From assembly GCA_965228045.1 (NCBI GenBank), contig OZ245789.1, positions 4,278,001 to 4,342,000 of the forward strand: DNA of 64,000 nucleotides, in the 5' to 3' direction. The position numbers and the translations under genes were made by a program. This DNA is from JANQEU01 sp965228045 (lineage in GTDB: Bacteria > Bacteroidota > Bacteroidia > Cytophagales > Cyclobacteriaceae). The notes beneath the pieces were generated by a model. That model worked only from the letters and a program-made list of their open reading frames with translations, did not search any database and was not told the DNA's origin. Positions 17,103 through 27,229 of this stretch are shown here, in pieces. Positions within the stretch are counted from its first letter, which is position 1, and the number at the start of each line of letters is the position of its first letter.

Positions 17103-18485
17103 CTAGAGTATAAACTCGCTAAGATCCTTGTTTTTGACAAGATCCGAAAGCTTGTCAACCACCAGCTGTTCATCCACCACAATCTTTGCATTGGGACCGA
17201 TGGTGTCCGGTATATCGAAAAGAATTTCATTCAACAATTTTGACATAACGGTGTGCAACCTTCTGGCACCAATGTTTTCAACCTCTTCATTGATCTTGAA
17301 AGCCATTTCCGCAATTTTTTCAATTGCACCTTCATCAAAATCCAGCTCTACATCCTCAGCATCAACAAGGGCTTTATATTGTTTCGTCAGGGCGTTTTTT
17401 GGTTCGCGAAGAATCCTTAAGAAATCGTCCTTGGTAAGGTTATCAAGCTCCACCCTAATCGGAAATCTACCCTGAAGCTCTGGTATCATGTCAGAAGGTT
17501 TGCTGAAATGAAACGCACCTGCTGCAATAAAAAGAATATGATCTGTGTTCACAATCCCGTATTTGGTATTGACAGCGCTTCCTTCGACGATTGGAAGAAG
17601 GTCCCGCTGAACACCCTCCCGACTGACATCCGGTCCGCCTTTTCCTCCTGTTCTGCCTCCTGCAATCTTATCTATCTCATCGATGAATATAATGCCTGTA
17701 TTAGCAGCCTTTTTAAGTGCTTCCTCCTTTACTTCATCCATATCAATCAGCTTTGATGTCTCTTCGTCCATGAGAATCTTTCGGGCCTCACTGATAGATA
17801 CTTTCCTTTTCTTATTCTTTTTGGGAAGCATATTATTCAGCATATCCTGCAAGTTGATCATTGATGCTTCATCCATCATGCCTCCACCGATCATTCCTAC
17901 GCCATTGTTTGCATGCTGCCTCACCTCAATCTCAATTTTTCGATCATCAAGCTCCCCATTCTTGATCTTTTCACGGAATTTCTCCCTGGTTTTCTCATTG
18001 AGATCCCGCTCTTCCGATATCGGTTCATCCGCCACGGTCACCCTGCTGGAGGCCTTTACCGGCGGTATCAGGGCATCAAGAATTTGGGATTCCACTATCT
18101 CAGAGGCTTTTTCCATGACCTCCTCTTTCTTTCTTATCCGCACCATGTTTACCGATTGCTCCACAAGGTCACGCACCATGCTCTCCACATCTCTGCCAAC
18201 GTAGCCCACTTCGGTAAATTTGGAAGCTTCCACTTTCGTGAATGGCGCATCTGCCACCTTAGCCAGTCTGCGTGCTATCTCGGTTTTTCCGACTCCGGTA
18301 GCTCCGATCAACAATATGTTGTTTGGCACAATGTCTCCCTGGATCTCGGATTTGACGTTCATTCGCCGCCATCGGTTCCTCATTGCAATCGCCACGTTTC
18401 TTTTGGCCTCTGACTGTCCGATGATGTATTTATCTAATTCAGCAACAATTTGCTTTGGTGTCAAATTATCCATATCAATGTTCAT
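17103..18485 (-). CDS. hslU: ATP-dependent protease ATPase subunit HslU
   Basis: A 460-residue AAA+ unfoldase. It starts with the typical LTPKQIVAELDKYIIGQ. Walker A is GATGVGKT at residues 61-68, the pore loop is GYVGRDVES, Walker B is IIFIDEIDK, and sensor and arginine-finger regions follow (ELQGRFPIRVEL). The C-terminal LSEFIL matches the tail that docks into HslV. An acidic insertion domain spans residues ~110-245. HslU hexamers feed unfolded proteins to the HslV peptidase. hslV is not next to it and not in this window, so the genes are split in this genome. Confidence 0.97.
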   Translation of the reverse strand: MNIDMDNLTPKQIVAELDKYIIGQSEAKRNVAIAMRNRWRRMNVKSEIQGDIVPNNILLIGATGVGKTEIARRLAKVADAPFTKVEASKFTEVGYVGRDVESMVRDLVEQSVNMVRIRKKEEVMEKASEIVESQILDALIPPVKASSRVTVADEPISEERDLNEKTREKFREKIKNGELDDRKIEIEVRQHANNGVGMIGGGMMDEASMINLQDMLNNMLPKKNKKRKVSISEARKILMDEETSKLIDMDEVKEEALKKAANTGIIFIDEIDKIAGGRTGGKGGPDVSREGVQRDLLPIVEGSAVNTKYGIVNTDHILFIAAGAFHFSKPSDMIPELQGRFPIRVELDNLTKDDFLRILREPKNALTKQYKALVDAEDVELDFDEGAIEKIAEMAFKINEEVENIGARRLHTVMSKLLNEILFDIPDTIGPNAKIVVDEQLVVDKLSDLVKNKDLSEFIL

Positions 18486-18557
18486 TCTAATCGTGTTTTA
18501 TTAAAACCTGATGGTGCGGCACGACTAGTATATTTTGTAAATGTCTTAATTTTTAAA

Positions 18558-21014
18558 TCATTTTTCAGGAATCACAAATTCGAGCGGTTCCTTAACCTTC
18601 TGTTGCAGCAGAGCCTTCTCCAGCACCTCGTCCACTGTCTTCACATATTCGATCTTAAGCCCTTTCAGATAATGATCGTCTATCTCCCCGATGTCCTTTC
18701 TATTTCTGTCGCAAAGCAATATCTCCTTGATACCAGCCCTCTTTGCCGCCAATATCTTTTCCTTTATACCCCCAACAGGCAGGACCTTACCTCTAAGTGT
18801 GATCTCACCTGTCATTGCCAATTTGGATTTGACCTTACGCTGTGTAAATATGGACGCAAGAGAGGTCAGCATGGTTATCCCGGCAGAAGGTCCGTCCTTC
18901 GGTATGGCTCCCGCTGGAACATGAACATGCAGGTCGTAATGCTCAAAAACCTTGTAGTCAATCCCCAGGTCTTCCGCATTGGATTTAAGGTAGCTTAATG
19001 CAGTCACTGCGGATTCCTTCATCACATCCCCCAGTTGACCTGAAAGAGTAAGCTTCCCCTTCCCCCTGCTAAGACTGGATTCTATGAAAAGGATCTGCCC
19101 ACCGACAGATGTCCACGCCAGTCCGGTAGTAACTCCGGCGATTTCATTGGACTCATACAATTCCTTATCAAACAACTCCGGTCCCAGAATCTTAGAAACC
19201 TGTGCCACGGAAATCTTTGCTGTATGCTCCTCCTCCATCGCTATGGATTTAGCTACATTTCTGATGACACTTGCAATTTTTCTTTCCAGCGTCCGGACAC
19301 CTGATTCTCTGGTATAATCGTTGATGATCTTTTGTATTGACTTGTTGTCAAAACTGACCTGGCTCGCTTTCAGGCCATGTTCTTTCCTTTGCTTGGGGAT
19401 CAGATGCTTTTTTGCAATCTCCGTTTTTTCCTCCAGGGTGTAGCCGGTAATGTCTATCACCTCCATTCTATCTCTTAGTGCAGGCTGAATAGTTTCCAAC
19501 GAATTTGCCGTGGCAATGAAAAGCACATTACTAAGGTCATACTCTACCTCAAGATAATTGTCCTTAAACTCATTGTTCTGCTCAGGATCCAGTACTTCCA
19601 GCAACGCCGAAGAAGGATCGCCTCGAAAGTCAGAACTTACCTTGTCAATTTCATCCAGTATGAAAACCGGATTAGAGGTCTTAGCCCTGTTTATGTTCTG
19701 AATGATCTTGCCGGGCATAGAGCCAATGTAGGTCTTTCGATGACCACGTATCTCAGCCTCATCATGAACGCCTCCCAGAGACATTCGAACGTATTTTCTC
19801 CCCAGGGCTTCCGCAATCGACTTCCCGAGAGAGGTCTTACCTACCCCCGGAGGGCCATATAAGCAGAGTATGGGCCCTTTAAGATCGTTCTTTAATTTTC
19901 TTACCGCCAGGTATTCCAGCACCCGCTCCTTTACCTTGTCCAAACCATAATGATCCCGGTCAAGGATCTTTTTGGCATTTCTGAGATCAAAATTATCCTC
20001 TGTCATTTCGCCCCAGGGGAGGTCGACAAGCAGCTCCGCATAGTTCATGGCCACAGGGTATTCCGCCGCAGCGGGATTCATTCTAAGGATCTTATCCAAT
20101 TCCTTATTGAAGTGCTTATATACCGCTTCCGGCCAGTCTTTCTCCTCACCTTTTTGTCTGAGAACCTCAACTTCTTCGCCCGGACCTTCCTGGCCAAGTT
20201 CATCCTGAAGCACTTTCATCTGCTGCCGCAAATAATAGTCTCTTTGCTGCTGATCAATGTCAGTATGTACCTTGCTTTGGATCTCCTGCTTAAGCTCCAG
20301 CATCTGGATATCTTTCATCATCATCTGCAAGAGTCTCTTCGACCGCTTTTTCGCATCGTCAATCTCCAGCAGCTTTTGCTTCTCAGGGACATCCGCATTT
20401 ACGTTGCTTGATAGAAAATGAGTGAGAAAAGAATGGCTTTCAATATTTTCAAGCGCTATCTGTGCATCCTTCGGAATCTCAGGATTCAGATTCATGATCT
20501 TATATGCAGCATCCTTCAGGGACTGAGCGATGGCCTTGACCTCGTTACTTTCGAGATCCAGATCCTTATCCTCCAATATATGATAGCTGGCCTGCAGGTA
20601 AGGCTCTTCTTTGATGATCCCATCAATATGAAAACGCTTCTGACCTTGAATGATGATGGTCGTATTTCCATCGGGCAGCACAAGCATTTTCAGTATTCTG
20701 GCGATAGTTCCGACCTGAAAAAGATCATTGCCGCCAGGCTCTTCCACCTTAAAGTTTTTTTGTGCGGCTACGCCGATTATTCTGTCCCCATTGTATGCCT
20801 TTTTGACAAGCGATACGGATTTATCCCTGCCGACTGTAATTGGCAATACAACACCAGGAAAAAGTACCGTGTTTTTGACAGGTAGTATAGGCAAAACATC
20901 AGGAAGATTTTCCTCCTTAAGCTCAGGCCCCTCATCTGTAGCCACAAGTTGAATGACCTCCTCCTGCTGATTTCCAAAAAATGTATTGAAGTTCTGAGTT
21001 TTGTCTTTATGCAT
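18558..21014 (-). CDS. lon: ATP-dependent protease Lon
   Basis: An 818-residue protein with the three Lon parts in order: N-terminal substrate-recognition domain and coiled coil (residues ~40-320), AAA+ domain with Walker A GPPGVGKTSL and FILDEIDKV, and the C-terminal peptidase with Ser710 in KDGPSAG and Lys753 in GGIKEK, 43 residues apart as in other Lon proteins. It degrades damaged and short-lived regulatory proteins in the cytoplasm. It lies 73 bases upstream of hslU on the same strand, so two ATP-dependent protease genes sit in tandem. Confidence 0.98.
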   Translation of the reverse strand: MHKDKTQNFNTFFGNQQEEVIQLVATDEGPELKEENLPDVLPILPVKNTVLFPGVVLPITVGRDKSVSLVKKAYNGDRIIGVAAQKNFKVEEPGGNDLFQVGTIARILKMLVLPDGNTTIIIQGQKRFHIDGIIKEEPYLQASYHILEDKDLDLESNEVKAIAQSLKDAAYKIMNLNPEIPKDAQIALENIESHSFLTHFLSSNVNADVPEKQKLLEIDDAKKRSKRLLQMMMKDIQMLELKQEIQSKVHTDIDQQQRDYYLRQQMKVLQDELGQEGPGEEVEVLRQKGEEKDWPEAVYKHFNKELDKILRMNPAAAEYPVAMNYAELLVDLPWGEMTEDNFDLRNAKKILDRDHYGLDKVKERVLEYLAVRKLKNDLKGPILCLYGPPGVGKTSLGKSIAEALGRKYVRMSLGGVHDEAEIRGHRKTYIGSMPGKIIQNINRAKTSNPVFILDEIDKVSSDFRGDPSSALLEVLDPEQNNEFKDNYLEVEYDLSNVLFIATANSLETIQPALRDRMEVIDITGYTLEEKTEIAKKHLIPKQRKEHGLKASQVSFDNKSIQKIINDYTRESGVRTLERKIASVIRNVAKSIAMEEEHTAKISVAQVSKILGPELFDKELYESNEIAGVTTGLAWTSVGGQILFIESSLSRGKGKLTLSGQLGDVMKESAVTALSYLKSNAEDLGIDYKVFEHYDLHVHVPAGAIPKDGPSAGITMLTSLASIFTQRKVKSKLAMTGEITLRGKVLPVGGIKEKILAAKRAGIKEILLCDRNRKDIGEIDDHYLKGLKIEYVKTVDEVLEKALLQQKVKEPLEFVIPEK

Positions 21015-21167
21015 AAAAAATCATGTCAAAATGACAGTTCAAGGCTGGTTTATCGCTATTCAATTTAGAGCATATATAGTGTTCAATAGCCATGCCAAAT
21101 ACTTTATTACCCACTTATTCGTATTAACTTTAGTTTTTGAAAACTGGTTGCTGACGTAAAGTCGTGT

Positions 21168-23165
21168 ATGAATAGGTTCTGGGTAATAATTTCTGGATTG
21201 CTGTTGTTTTTGGTTACGCTGCAGGTTGATGCCCAAAGGAGACGCCAGGAGACTGCCATCAATACAGATACCCTCCCATCCAATATTGAACTCAACATCT
21301 ACGAGTTCAAAAATATCAATAAGTACCCGGAGTATTACAATGAAAACAAGCTAAGATACATGGGAAAGCTAGAACAGGAAGAGGACTGGGAAACGCTCTA
21401 CCTGGCATTGAAGGATTATGTGAGTCGATTTGGAATTCAAAATTTCTACAAGGATACCAGGCTCATCTGGCGATTGGCAAAGCTCTCCGAGCTATTTGGC
21501 AATTTTGATGAAGCAAGGTCACTTTATCGCCTGGCTTTAAGGCACCATCATGCGGGTATAAACCTGAATGAAGTAGAGATTTATTATGATTCGCTCAATG
21601 CAAAGGAAGCTTCACAGTTCGTCCCACTGGAATACTACTACGAGCTGGTCGAATACCGCAAGCTGATCGACACCCTCCGCCCACCCCGAAGTGTTTTACT
21701 CAATATGGGTGCAGCCATCAACAGTCGGACAGCTGACTACGGCCCGACGCTCAATTTTGGTAGCGATATTATGCTGTTCACCTCCAAAAGGAACGAGATC
21801 GATCTCACCATTAGCAGACGAGCCAATGAAGACCTGTTTATCGCGAAAAAAGACGATTATGGCACATGGAGTAAGGCCATCCCCCTTGACGGAATTAATA
21901 CACAATACAATGAGGGGTCCGGTTGTCTCTCCAGGGATGGAAAAACACTGTTTTTCTCTCGGTGCGATTGTCCTACCTGCTATGGAGACTGTGATATTTT
22001 CGTCACTCATCTTCAGGAAGATAGTACATGGGGAGCGGTCAAAAACCTGGGTGTAAATGTAAATAGCCTGAGCTGGGATTCTCATCCTTCGTTGAATCAT
22101 ACGGGTGATACCTTGTATTTCGCTTCGGACAGACTTGGTGGATTTGGGCTGGCAGACATCTATTACTCGGTGAAGATATCTGAGGACACATGGGCACCTG
22201 CCAAAAATCTTGGACCCGTGATCAATACTCGCCAAAATGAGGTGAGTCCATTCTACCATCCAACGCATAAAGTATTATATTTTTCATCAAATGGTCAGCT
22301 GTACACCTTTGGAGAATTCGACATTTATAAAGCCTATTACATCAATAACACCTGGAGTGAGCCTCATAATATTGGCCCGCTGATCAATGGGCGTGGAAGT
22401 GAATTTTACTTCACAATTGACAAAGAAAGTGAGAATCTTTTCTACTCCCGTTCCAATACACGCGACCTCAACAAGCTGGATCTTTACTCCTTTCCACTAC
22501 CAATGGAAGCGCAACCGGGAGCAACTACAGAACTTACAGGCTCGCTGAGAGATTCGATAACCGGTGAACCGTTTTCAGGGATCGTGTCGATCATTGATCT
22601 GGATGATGGAATTGAAGTGGCACCGAAATACCTGAAACCGGACGGCTCTTTCCAGTTTGATCTGATTGATCAAAGAAATTACCTACTGGTAATCTCAGGT
22701 GACGATTTCTTTCGCGTGGAAAGGGTTTTTTTCCTGGATGGGCCAATGAACATAAATACTGTCACCGAACCCCTGGCAGCGAAAGTGAAGTTTGAGTCTA
22801 TCGAATTTGATGTGGGGGAATCTGAGCTCAAAACGAGCATGTACGGAGACCTTAACAAAATCGTTAATTTCCTGTATGACAACCCACTCTTCAAACTTAA
22901 AATTTCGGGACATACAGATTCCTTCGGTTCAGAAGAATTCAATCTTCAACTCTCCAAACAAAGAGCACAAAGCATTCGGGACTACATTGTGATATTTGCA
23001 GGAATTCATCCCAGCAGGGTGGAGTACGAAGGCTACGGAAGTTCACAACCTATAGTGGAGGAGGTCACCGAAGCCGACAAAGCGCTAAACCGCAGGGTGG
23101 AATTTGAGATTTATCGACCTGCACTGACCGGTGAGCAACCACCGGTCGGAGACTTTGAGAATTAA
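21168..23165 (+). CDS. OmpA-family protein with PD40 propeller, PorE-like layout
   Basis: A 665-residue protein with a cleavable signal peptide (residues 1-22). Domains in order: a TPR-like helical part (~40-165), PD40/WD40-like propeller blades (~185-440; repeated SxDGKTLFFS and LYFASDRLGG-type strands), a carboxypeptidase-regulatory-like beta domain (~450-535, LTGSLRDSITGEPFSG), and a C-terminal OmpA peptidoglycan-binding domain (~545-655; KISGHTDSFGSEEFN, LSKQRAQSIRDYI). This order matches PorE of the type IX secretion system, but PorE is a lipoprotein and paralogues with the same layout are common, so the assignment is left open. It is divergent from lon. Confidence 0.85.
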   Translation: MNRFWVIISGLLLFLVTLQVDAQRRRQETAINTDTLPSNIELNIYEFKNINKYPEYYNENKLRYMGKLEQEEDWETLYLALKDYVSRFGIQNFYKDTRLIWRLAKLSELFGNFDEARSLYRLALRHHHAGINLNEVEIYYDSLNAKEASQFVPLEYYYELVEYRKLIDTLRPPRSVLLNMGAAINSRTADYGPTLNFGSDIMLFTSKRNEIDLTISRRANEDLFIAKKDDYGTWSKAIPLDGINTQYNEGSGCLSRDGKTLFFSRCDCPTCYGDCDIFVTHLQEDSTWGAVKNLGVNVNSLSWDSHPSLNHTGDTLYFASDRLGGFGLADIYYSVKISEDTWAPAKNLGPVINTRQNEVSPFYHPTHKVLYFSSNGQLYTFGEFDIYKAYYINNTWSEPHNIGPLINGRGSEFYFTIDKESENLFYSRSNTRDLNKLDLYSFPLPMEAQPGATTELTGSLRDSITGEPFSGIVSIIDLDDGIEVAPKYLKPDGSFQFDLIDQRNYLLVISGDDFFRVERVFFLDGPMNINTVTEPLAAKVKFESIEFDVGESELKTSMYGDLNKIVNFLYDNPLFKLKISGHTDSFGSEEFNLQLSKQRAQSIRDYIVIFAGIHPSRVEYEGYGSSQPIVEEVTEADKALNRRVEFEIYRPALTGEQPPVGDFEN

Positions 23166-24478
23166 AAGAGCTTAATGATGTCGTTGAATATCACAAAACT
23201 CATTAGCAGCAGCAACATCACCATCCCAACTTTTTGAGCATTTTCCAGGAATTTATCCGATGGCTTCCGTCCTGTGACGATCTCCCACGTGAGGAATACA
23301 ACATGTCCTCCATCAAGGGCTGGTATCGGCAAAAGATTCATAAAAGCCAGTACCATGGAGATTAACCCGGTAATCCTCCAGAATCGGATCCAGTCCCACT
23401 CTCCTCCGAAGAATTTGGCAATGCCGATTGGACCCGATAGAGATTTGGTGGGAGAGATGTCACCTGCAAACATTTTCCTAAAGGCTTTGATGTTGTTCCA
23501 GACTACGCTGAAAGCCTGAACAGTACCCACACCGATGGCTTCACCGAAAGCATAATCCTGGCTGGAATAGTTGATGCGGTCTTCTATCTGAAATCCCAGA
23601 GTACCTTCCTCGGTTACATCAAATGTCATGGCAAGTTCTTCACCGCCACGCCTTACGGTAGTTTCAACAGTTTTTCCCTTCAGGGTGTCAAGGGCCCTGG
23701 TAATGTCATCAAAATAACGAGCCGGGGAACCAAATATCTTCACAAATTCATCTCCCGGCCGGAGTCCACCTTTCTCGGCATTGCTGCCGGGAGCTATGTC
23801 CACAATTTCGTAGGGTCTTCTATACCCTATAAATGGGGCAGCGCCACGATCATGAGACGAAAACCTGTCAATGAAGTCAGGTGGAATGGAAATGGTCACA
23901 AGTTTACCATCTCTCTCCGCGGTATAAAACCCATTGTCACTGAGAAGGACATCCGGGCTAATGAGGTCAACAAATTTCTTATAATCCTGACCATTGATAT
24001 TTACTACTTTATCACCGGTCCTGAATCCTATTTCTTCACCAAGCTCATAAGCAACAATTCCGTGTTTATTAAGCTCTTCTTTAGATATGTAAGTTTCTCC
24101 CTGTGTGTACGTCAGGAAAATAAAAATCACGATACCCGTGACCACATTCACGATAATTCCACCCAGCATAACAATGAGACGCTGCCACGCTGGCTTGGCT
24201 CTGAATTCCCATGGCTCTGGCTCCTTATCTAGGGATTTCACATCCAGCGACTCATCTATCATCCCGGAAATTTTAACGAAACCTCCCAGCGGGATGGCTC
24301 CTATCGAGTACTCGGTCTCACCGAACTTCTTACCCCAGATCTTTGGGGGAAACCCAATAGAATATTTCTCCACTCGCATCCCAAATGCCTTAGCAGCCAA
24401 AAGGTGTCCTAATTCATGTACTCCAACCAGGATAGATAGCCCCAGTAGGAGCTGAACCGTCATAATTATTCCTTCCAT
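23162..24478 (-). CDS. rseP: RIP metalloprotease RseP
   Basis: A 438-residue membrane site-2 protease. HELGH at residues 21-25 supplies two zinc ligands and the catalytic Glu. One PDZ-like domain lies near residues 225-300 (IAPGSNAEKGGLRPGDEFV), with a possible degenerate one before it, and the third metal-ligand motif is in NLLPIPALDGGHV near residue 380. It cuts transmembrane anti-sigma factors and signal-peptide remnants. Its ATG overlaps the dxr stop (ATGA), so it is translationally coupled to dxr. The 3' end overlaps the convergent OmpA-family gene by 4 bases. Confidence 0.96.
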   Translation of the reverse strand: MEGIIMTVQLLLGLSILVGVHELGHLLAAKAFGMRVEKYSIGFPPKIWGKKFGETEYSIGAIPLGGFVKISGMIDESLDVKSLDKEPEPWEFRAKPAWQRLIVMLGGIIVNVVTGIVIFIFLTYTQGETYISKEELNKHGIVAYELGEEIGFRTGDKVVNINGQDYKKFVDLISPDVLLSDNGFYTAERDGKLVTISIPPDFIDRFSSHDRGAAPFIGYRRPYEIVDIAPGSNAEKGGLRPGDEFVKIFGSPARYFDDITRALDTLKGKTVETTVRRGGEELAMTFDVTEEGTLGFQIEDRINYSSQDYAFGEAIGVGTVQAFSVVWNNIKAFRKMFAGDISPTKSLSGPIGIAKFFGGEWDWIRFWRITGLISMVLAFMNLLPIPALDGGHVVFLTWEIVTGRKPSDKFLENAQKVGMVMLLLLMSFVIFNDIIKLF

Positions 24479-25626
24479 CAGTTGATCAATTCTTTCGCTA
24501 TAATTCTTGTTTCTTTATCTGTTTGAACGTAATCCTCAAGGTCAGGCTTTTTTATAAATGATACTTTCTCCAGGGACTTCTCAATGAGGTCCGACATTTC
24601 TAGGAAACCAATGTTTTCTTTCAAAAATTCCTCGACCGCAATTTCGTTGGCTGCATTCAGAATGCAAGGATAATTACCTCCGGCCTTAATTGCCTCAAAC
24701 GCCAATGCTAAATTACGAAAGGTTTCCGTGTCAGGTTGCTCAAATGTCAGTGACGGGAAGTCTTTGAAGTCAAACCGGGGAAATTCCGCACTCAATCGGT
24801 CCGGATAGCCCAGTGCGTATTGAATTGGCACTCTCATATCCGGCAAACCCATCTGAGCTTTGATTGAGCTGTCCTCAAACTGGACCATTGAATGAATGAT
24901 GGATTGCGGATGAACCACTACGTCCACTTGCTCAAGGTTCAAATTAAAAAGCCACTTGGCTTCAATTACTTCAAGACCTTTGTTCATCAGGGAAGCTGAG
25001 TCGATGGTAACCTTCGCTCCCATATCCCAGTTCGGGTGTTTCAAGGCATCCTTTACGGCCACCGATTTCAGATCAGCCCTTTTCCTGCCACGGAATGGTC
25101 CACCGGAGGCAGTCAATATGATTTTTTCGATTTTATTATGGAATTCCCCCGCCAGGCATTGAAAAATTGCAGAGTGCTCAGAGTCTACCGGATAAATGTT
25201 CACGCCATTGTCATATGCAAGTTCAGTGACAAGTTCTCCGGCTACGACCAACGTTTCCTTATTGGCTAGGGCAATCGGTTTACCAGACTTAATGGCCTCA
25301 ATGGTGGGAAGTAACCCGGAATATCCTACAAGGGCAGTTAAAACAAGATCTATGGAATCCATGGTCACAACCTGAGCCAGGGCCTTTGTACCAGCATACA
25401 CTTTGATGTCCAGAGGATCGCAGGCTTCAAAAACCTGATCATATTTTGAGTCATTGGCAATGACCACAGCGTTCGGCTTGAATTTCCTGGCCTGATGGAT
25501 CAAAAGTCCAGCGTTCTCATTGGCAGTAAGCACTTCCACCTCAAATTTGTCAGGATGTGCAGAAACCACCTCCAGGGCCTGCGTACCGATGGAGCCGGTT
25601 GACCCTAATATTGCTAATCTTCTCAC
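24478..25626 (-). CDS. dxr: 1-deoxy-D-xylulose-5-phosphate reductoisomerase
   Basis: A 382-residue NADPH enzyme of the MEP isoprenoid pathway; it converts DXP to 2-C-methyl-D-erythritol 4-phosphate. The N-terminal GSTGSIGTQALEVV binds NADPH. The active-site stretch has YPVDSEHSAIFQCL, TASGGPFR and the metal and phosphate region IDSASLMNKGLEVIEAKWLF. Length is normal. It starts one base after the stop of the GH3-like gene and overlaps rseP, so the three form an operon. The dxr-rseP pair is conserved in many bacteria. Confidence 0.97.
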   Translation of the reverse strand: MRRLAILGSTGSIGTQALEVVSAHPDKFEVEVLTANENAGLLIHQARKFKPNAVVIANDSKYDQVFEACDPLDIKVYAGTKALAQVVTMDSIDLVLTALVGYSGLLPTIEAIKSGKPIALANKETLVVAGELVTELAYDNGVNIYPVDSEHSAIFQCLAGEFHNKIEKIILTASGGPFRGRKRADLKSVAVKDALKHPNWDMGAKVTIDSASLMNKGLEVIEAKWLFNLNLEQVDVVVHPQSIIHSMVQFEDSSIKAQMGLPDMRVPIQYALGYPDRLSAEFPRFDFKDFPSLTFEQPDTETFRNLALAFEAIKAGGNYPCILNAANEIAVEEFLKENIGFLEMSDLIEKSLEKVSFIKKPDLEDYVQTDKETRIIAKELIN

Positions 25627-25627
25627 T

Positions 25628-27130
25628 TTATTCAGTCTTCACAAAATTTTGCAAACTATCCGCAATCTTCCTGTCATTGCTCAACCGGGGGACTTTGTTT
25701 TGCCCTCCCAGCTTACCTATGGATTTCATGTAATCAATAAAAGAATTTGGCTTCAAACTCATGATCTTCAAATCCGACAATACTGACCCGGTGATCAGAT
25801 CATCGTAATAGGTATTCAGTTTTTGAAGGTGCGAATTTAATTCTTTTGCAAATTCTTTCGGATCACGAGGCTCAGTCGCAAACTCGATGTACCATTCATG
25901 GCGGGGTAGACCACTTTCCGGCGTGACATTTGGAGCCACCGTAAACTCCACCAACTCCACTTCCTTGTGTTTTTCGCAGGTAAGTTTCATCGCCTTCTCA
26001 ACCTCTTCGCCGATTACATGTTCACCGAATGCACTGATGAAATGCTTGATACGGCCTGTGACCAAAATCCGATGCGGATTCCTGCTTACAAATTTCACCG
26101 TGTCCCCTATAGAATAACCCCAAAGACCGGCATTCGAATTAATAATGACGGCATAGTTCTTTCCAATCTCCACCTCATCCACAGTCAGCCGCGTTGGGTT
26201 TTCATCAAAATACTCCTCTGCAGGAACAAACTCATAGAAGATGCCGGAATTTACAAGTAACAGTAATCCTTCTGTATCCTGAGAATCCTGGTAGGCAATA
26301 AATCCCTCGGAGGCCGGGTACGTTTCTATAGAAGGGACTTGCTTCCCGATGGTCTCGAACAGCTTCGCCCTATAAGGTTCGAAATTCACTCCGCCGTAGA
26401 CGAACATGGAGAAGTTTGGAAAAATATCTTTGATAGGTTTTTTCCTGATCTCAACCAGGCGGTCAAAATACATCTGTACCCATGGCGGTATCCCGGAGAT
26501 CAGCGTCATGTTCTTATCCATGGTCTCCTGTACGATTGTATCCACTTTTGTTTCCCAGTCTTCGATGCAATTGGTCTCATAGCTGGGCATCTGATTGGTA
26601 CGCAGATAGCCGGGAACATGGTGGTTCACAATTCCGGATAGTCTCCCGGTGGGGACGCCAGCTGTTTCTGTTAGAGTTGGGCTTCCGGAGAGAAAGATGA
26701 GATTACCATCTAAAAATGATCCGTCACCGGATTCGTGAACGAAAGACAGCAATGCGTTTCGGGCACTGTTGATATGATTTGGGATAGAGTCCCTGGTAAT
26801 AGGAATGTATTTTGTGCCTGATGTGGTCCCGGAAGTTTTCGCAAAATAAGCAGGCATTCCGGGCCATAGGATGTCCTTTTCGCCTTTAGTAATTCTTTCA
26901 ATGTAAGGAGCAAGACCCTCGTAATCCCGAATGGGTACCTGAGCCGAAAACCCGGCATGATCTTTTATGTCCTTAAATCCATGATCCTTCCCAAAAGCGG
27001 TATTTGACGCTTTTTCGATTATCTTCCTGAAGATATTTCTTTGAAATTTTCCCGGTTCTTTCGACCACTTATTTTGGTCGGAAACGATAACTTTTGCCAG
27101 TGGCTTGCTTAAAGTGCCTCTTATACCCAT
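25628..27130 (-). CDS. GH3 auxin-responsive-promoter family acyl-adenylating enzyme
   Basis: A 500-residue protein of the ANL-like GH3 family. The phosphate-binding motif is YFAKTSGTTSGTKYIP, followed by YPASEGFIAYQD and the hinge/adenylate motif YSIGDTVKFVSRNPHRILVTGR. Plant members attach amino acids to jasmonate or auxin through an acyl-adenylate. Bacterial members are widespread in Bacteroidota and their substrate is unknown. It is the first gene of the operon with dxr and rseP, which hints at a housekeeping role tied to lipids or the envelope, though no direct evidence is seen. Confidence 0.9.
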   Translation of the reverse strand: MGIRGTLSKPLAKVIVSDQNKWSKEPGKFQRNIFRKIIEKASNTAFGKDHGFKDIKDHAGFSAQVPIRDYEGLAPYIERITKGEKDILWPGMPAYFAKTSGTTSGTKYIPITRDSIPNHINSARNALLSFVHESGDGSFLDGNLIFLSGSPTLTETAGVPTGRLSGIVNHHVPGYLRTNQMPSYETNCIEDWETKVDTIVQETMDKNMTLISGIPPWVQMYFDRLVEIRKKPIKDIFPNFSMFVYGGVNFEPYRAKLFETIGKQVPSIETYPASEGFIAYQDSQDTEGLLLLVNSGIFYEFVPAEEYFDENPTRLTVDEVEIGKNYAVIINSNAGLWGYSIGDTVKFVSRNPHRILVTGRIKHFISAFGEHVIGEEVEKAMKLTCEKHKEVELVEFTVAPNVTPESGLPRHEWYIEFATEPRDPKEFAKELNSHLQKLNTYYDDLITGSVLSDLKIMSLKPNSFIDYMKSIGKLGGQNKVPRLSNDRKIADSLQNFVKTE

Positions 27131-27229
27131 AAAACTGTGAAAATAGGTTAAAATACTTCCCGTAAAGGGACTACTGAAACAATTTTTGAGTTGTCCAGTA
27201 TTAAAAAACTGGAGTGTAACAATGATAAT

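Noticed and set aside
17508..18504. Long plus-strand ORFs opposite hslU, and similar ones opposite lon
   Set aside because: They are antisense shadows of well-conserved genes with Ser/Ile/Phe-rich translations and no family signature.
23126..23147. 8-bp hairpin GACCGGTG/CACCGGTC near the end of the OmpA-family gene
   Set aside because: Perfect, but short enough to be chance in 64 kb.
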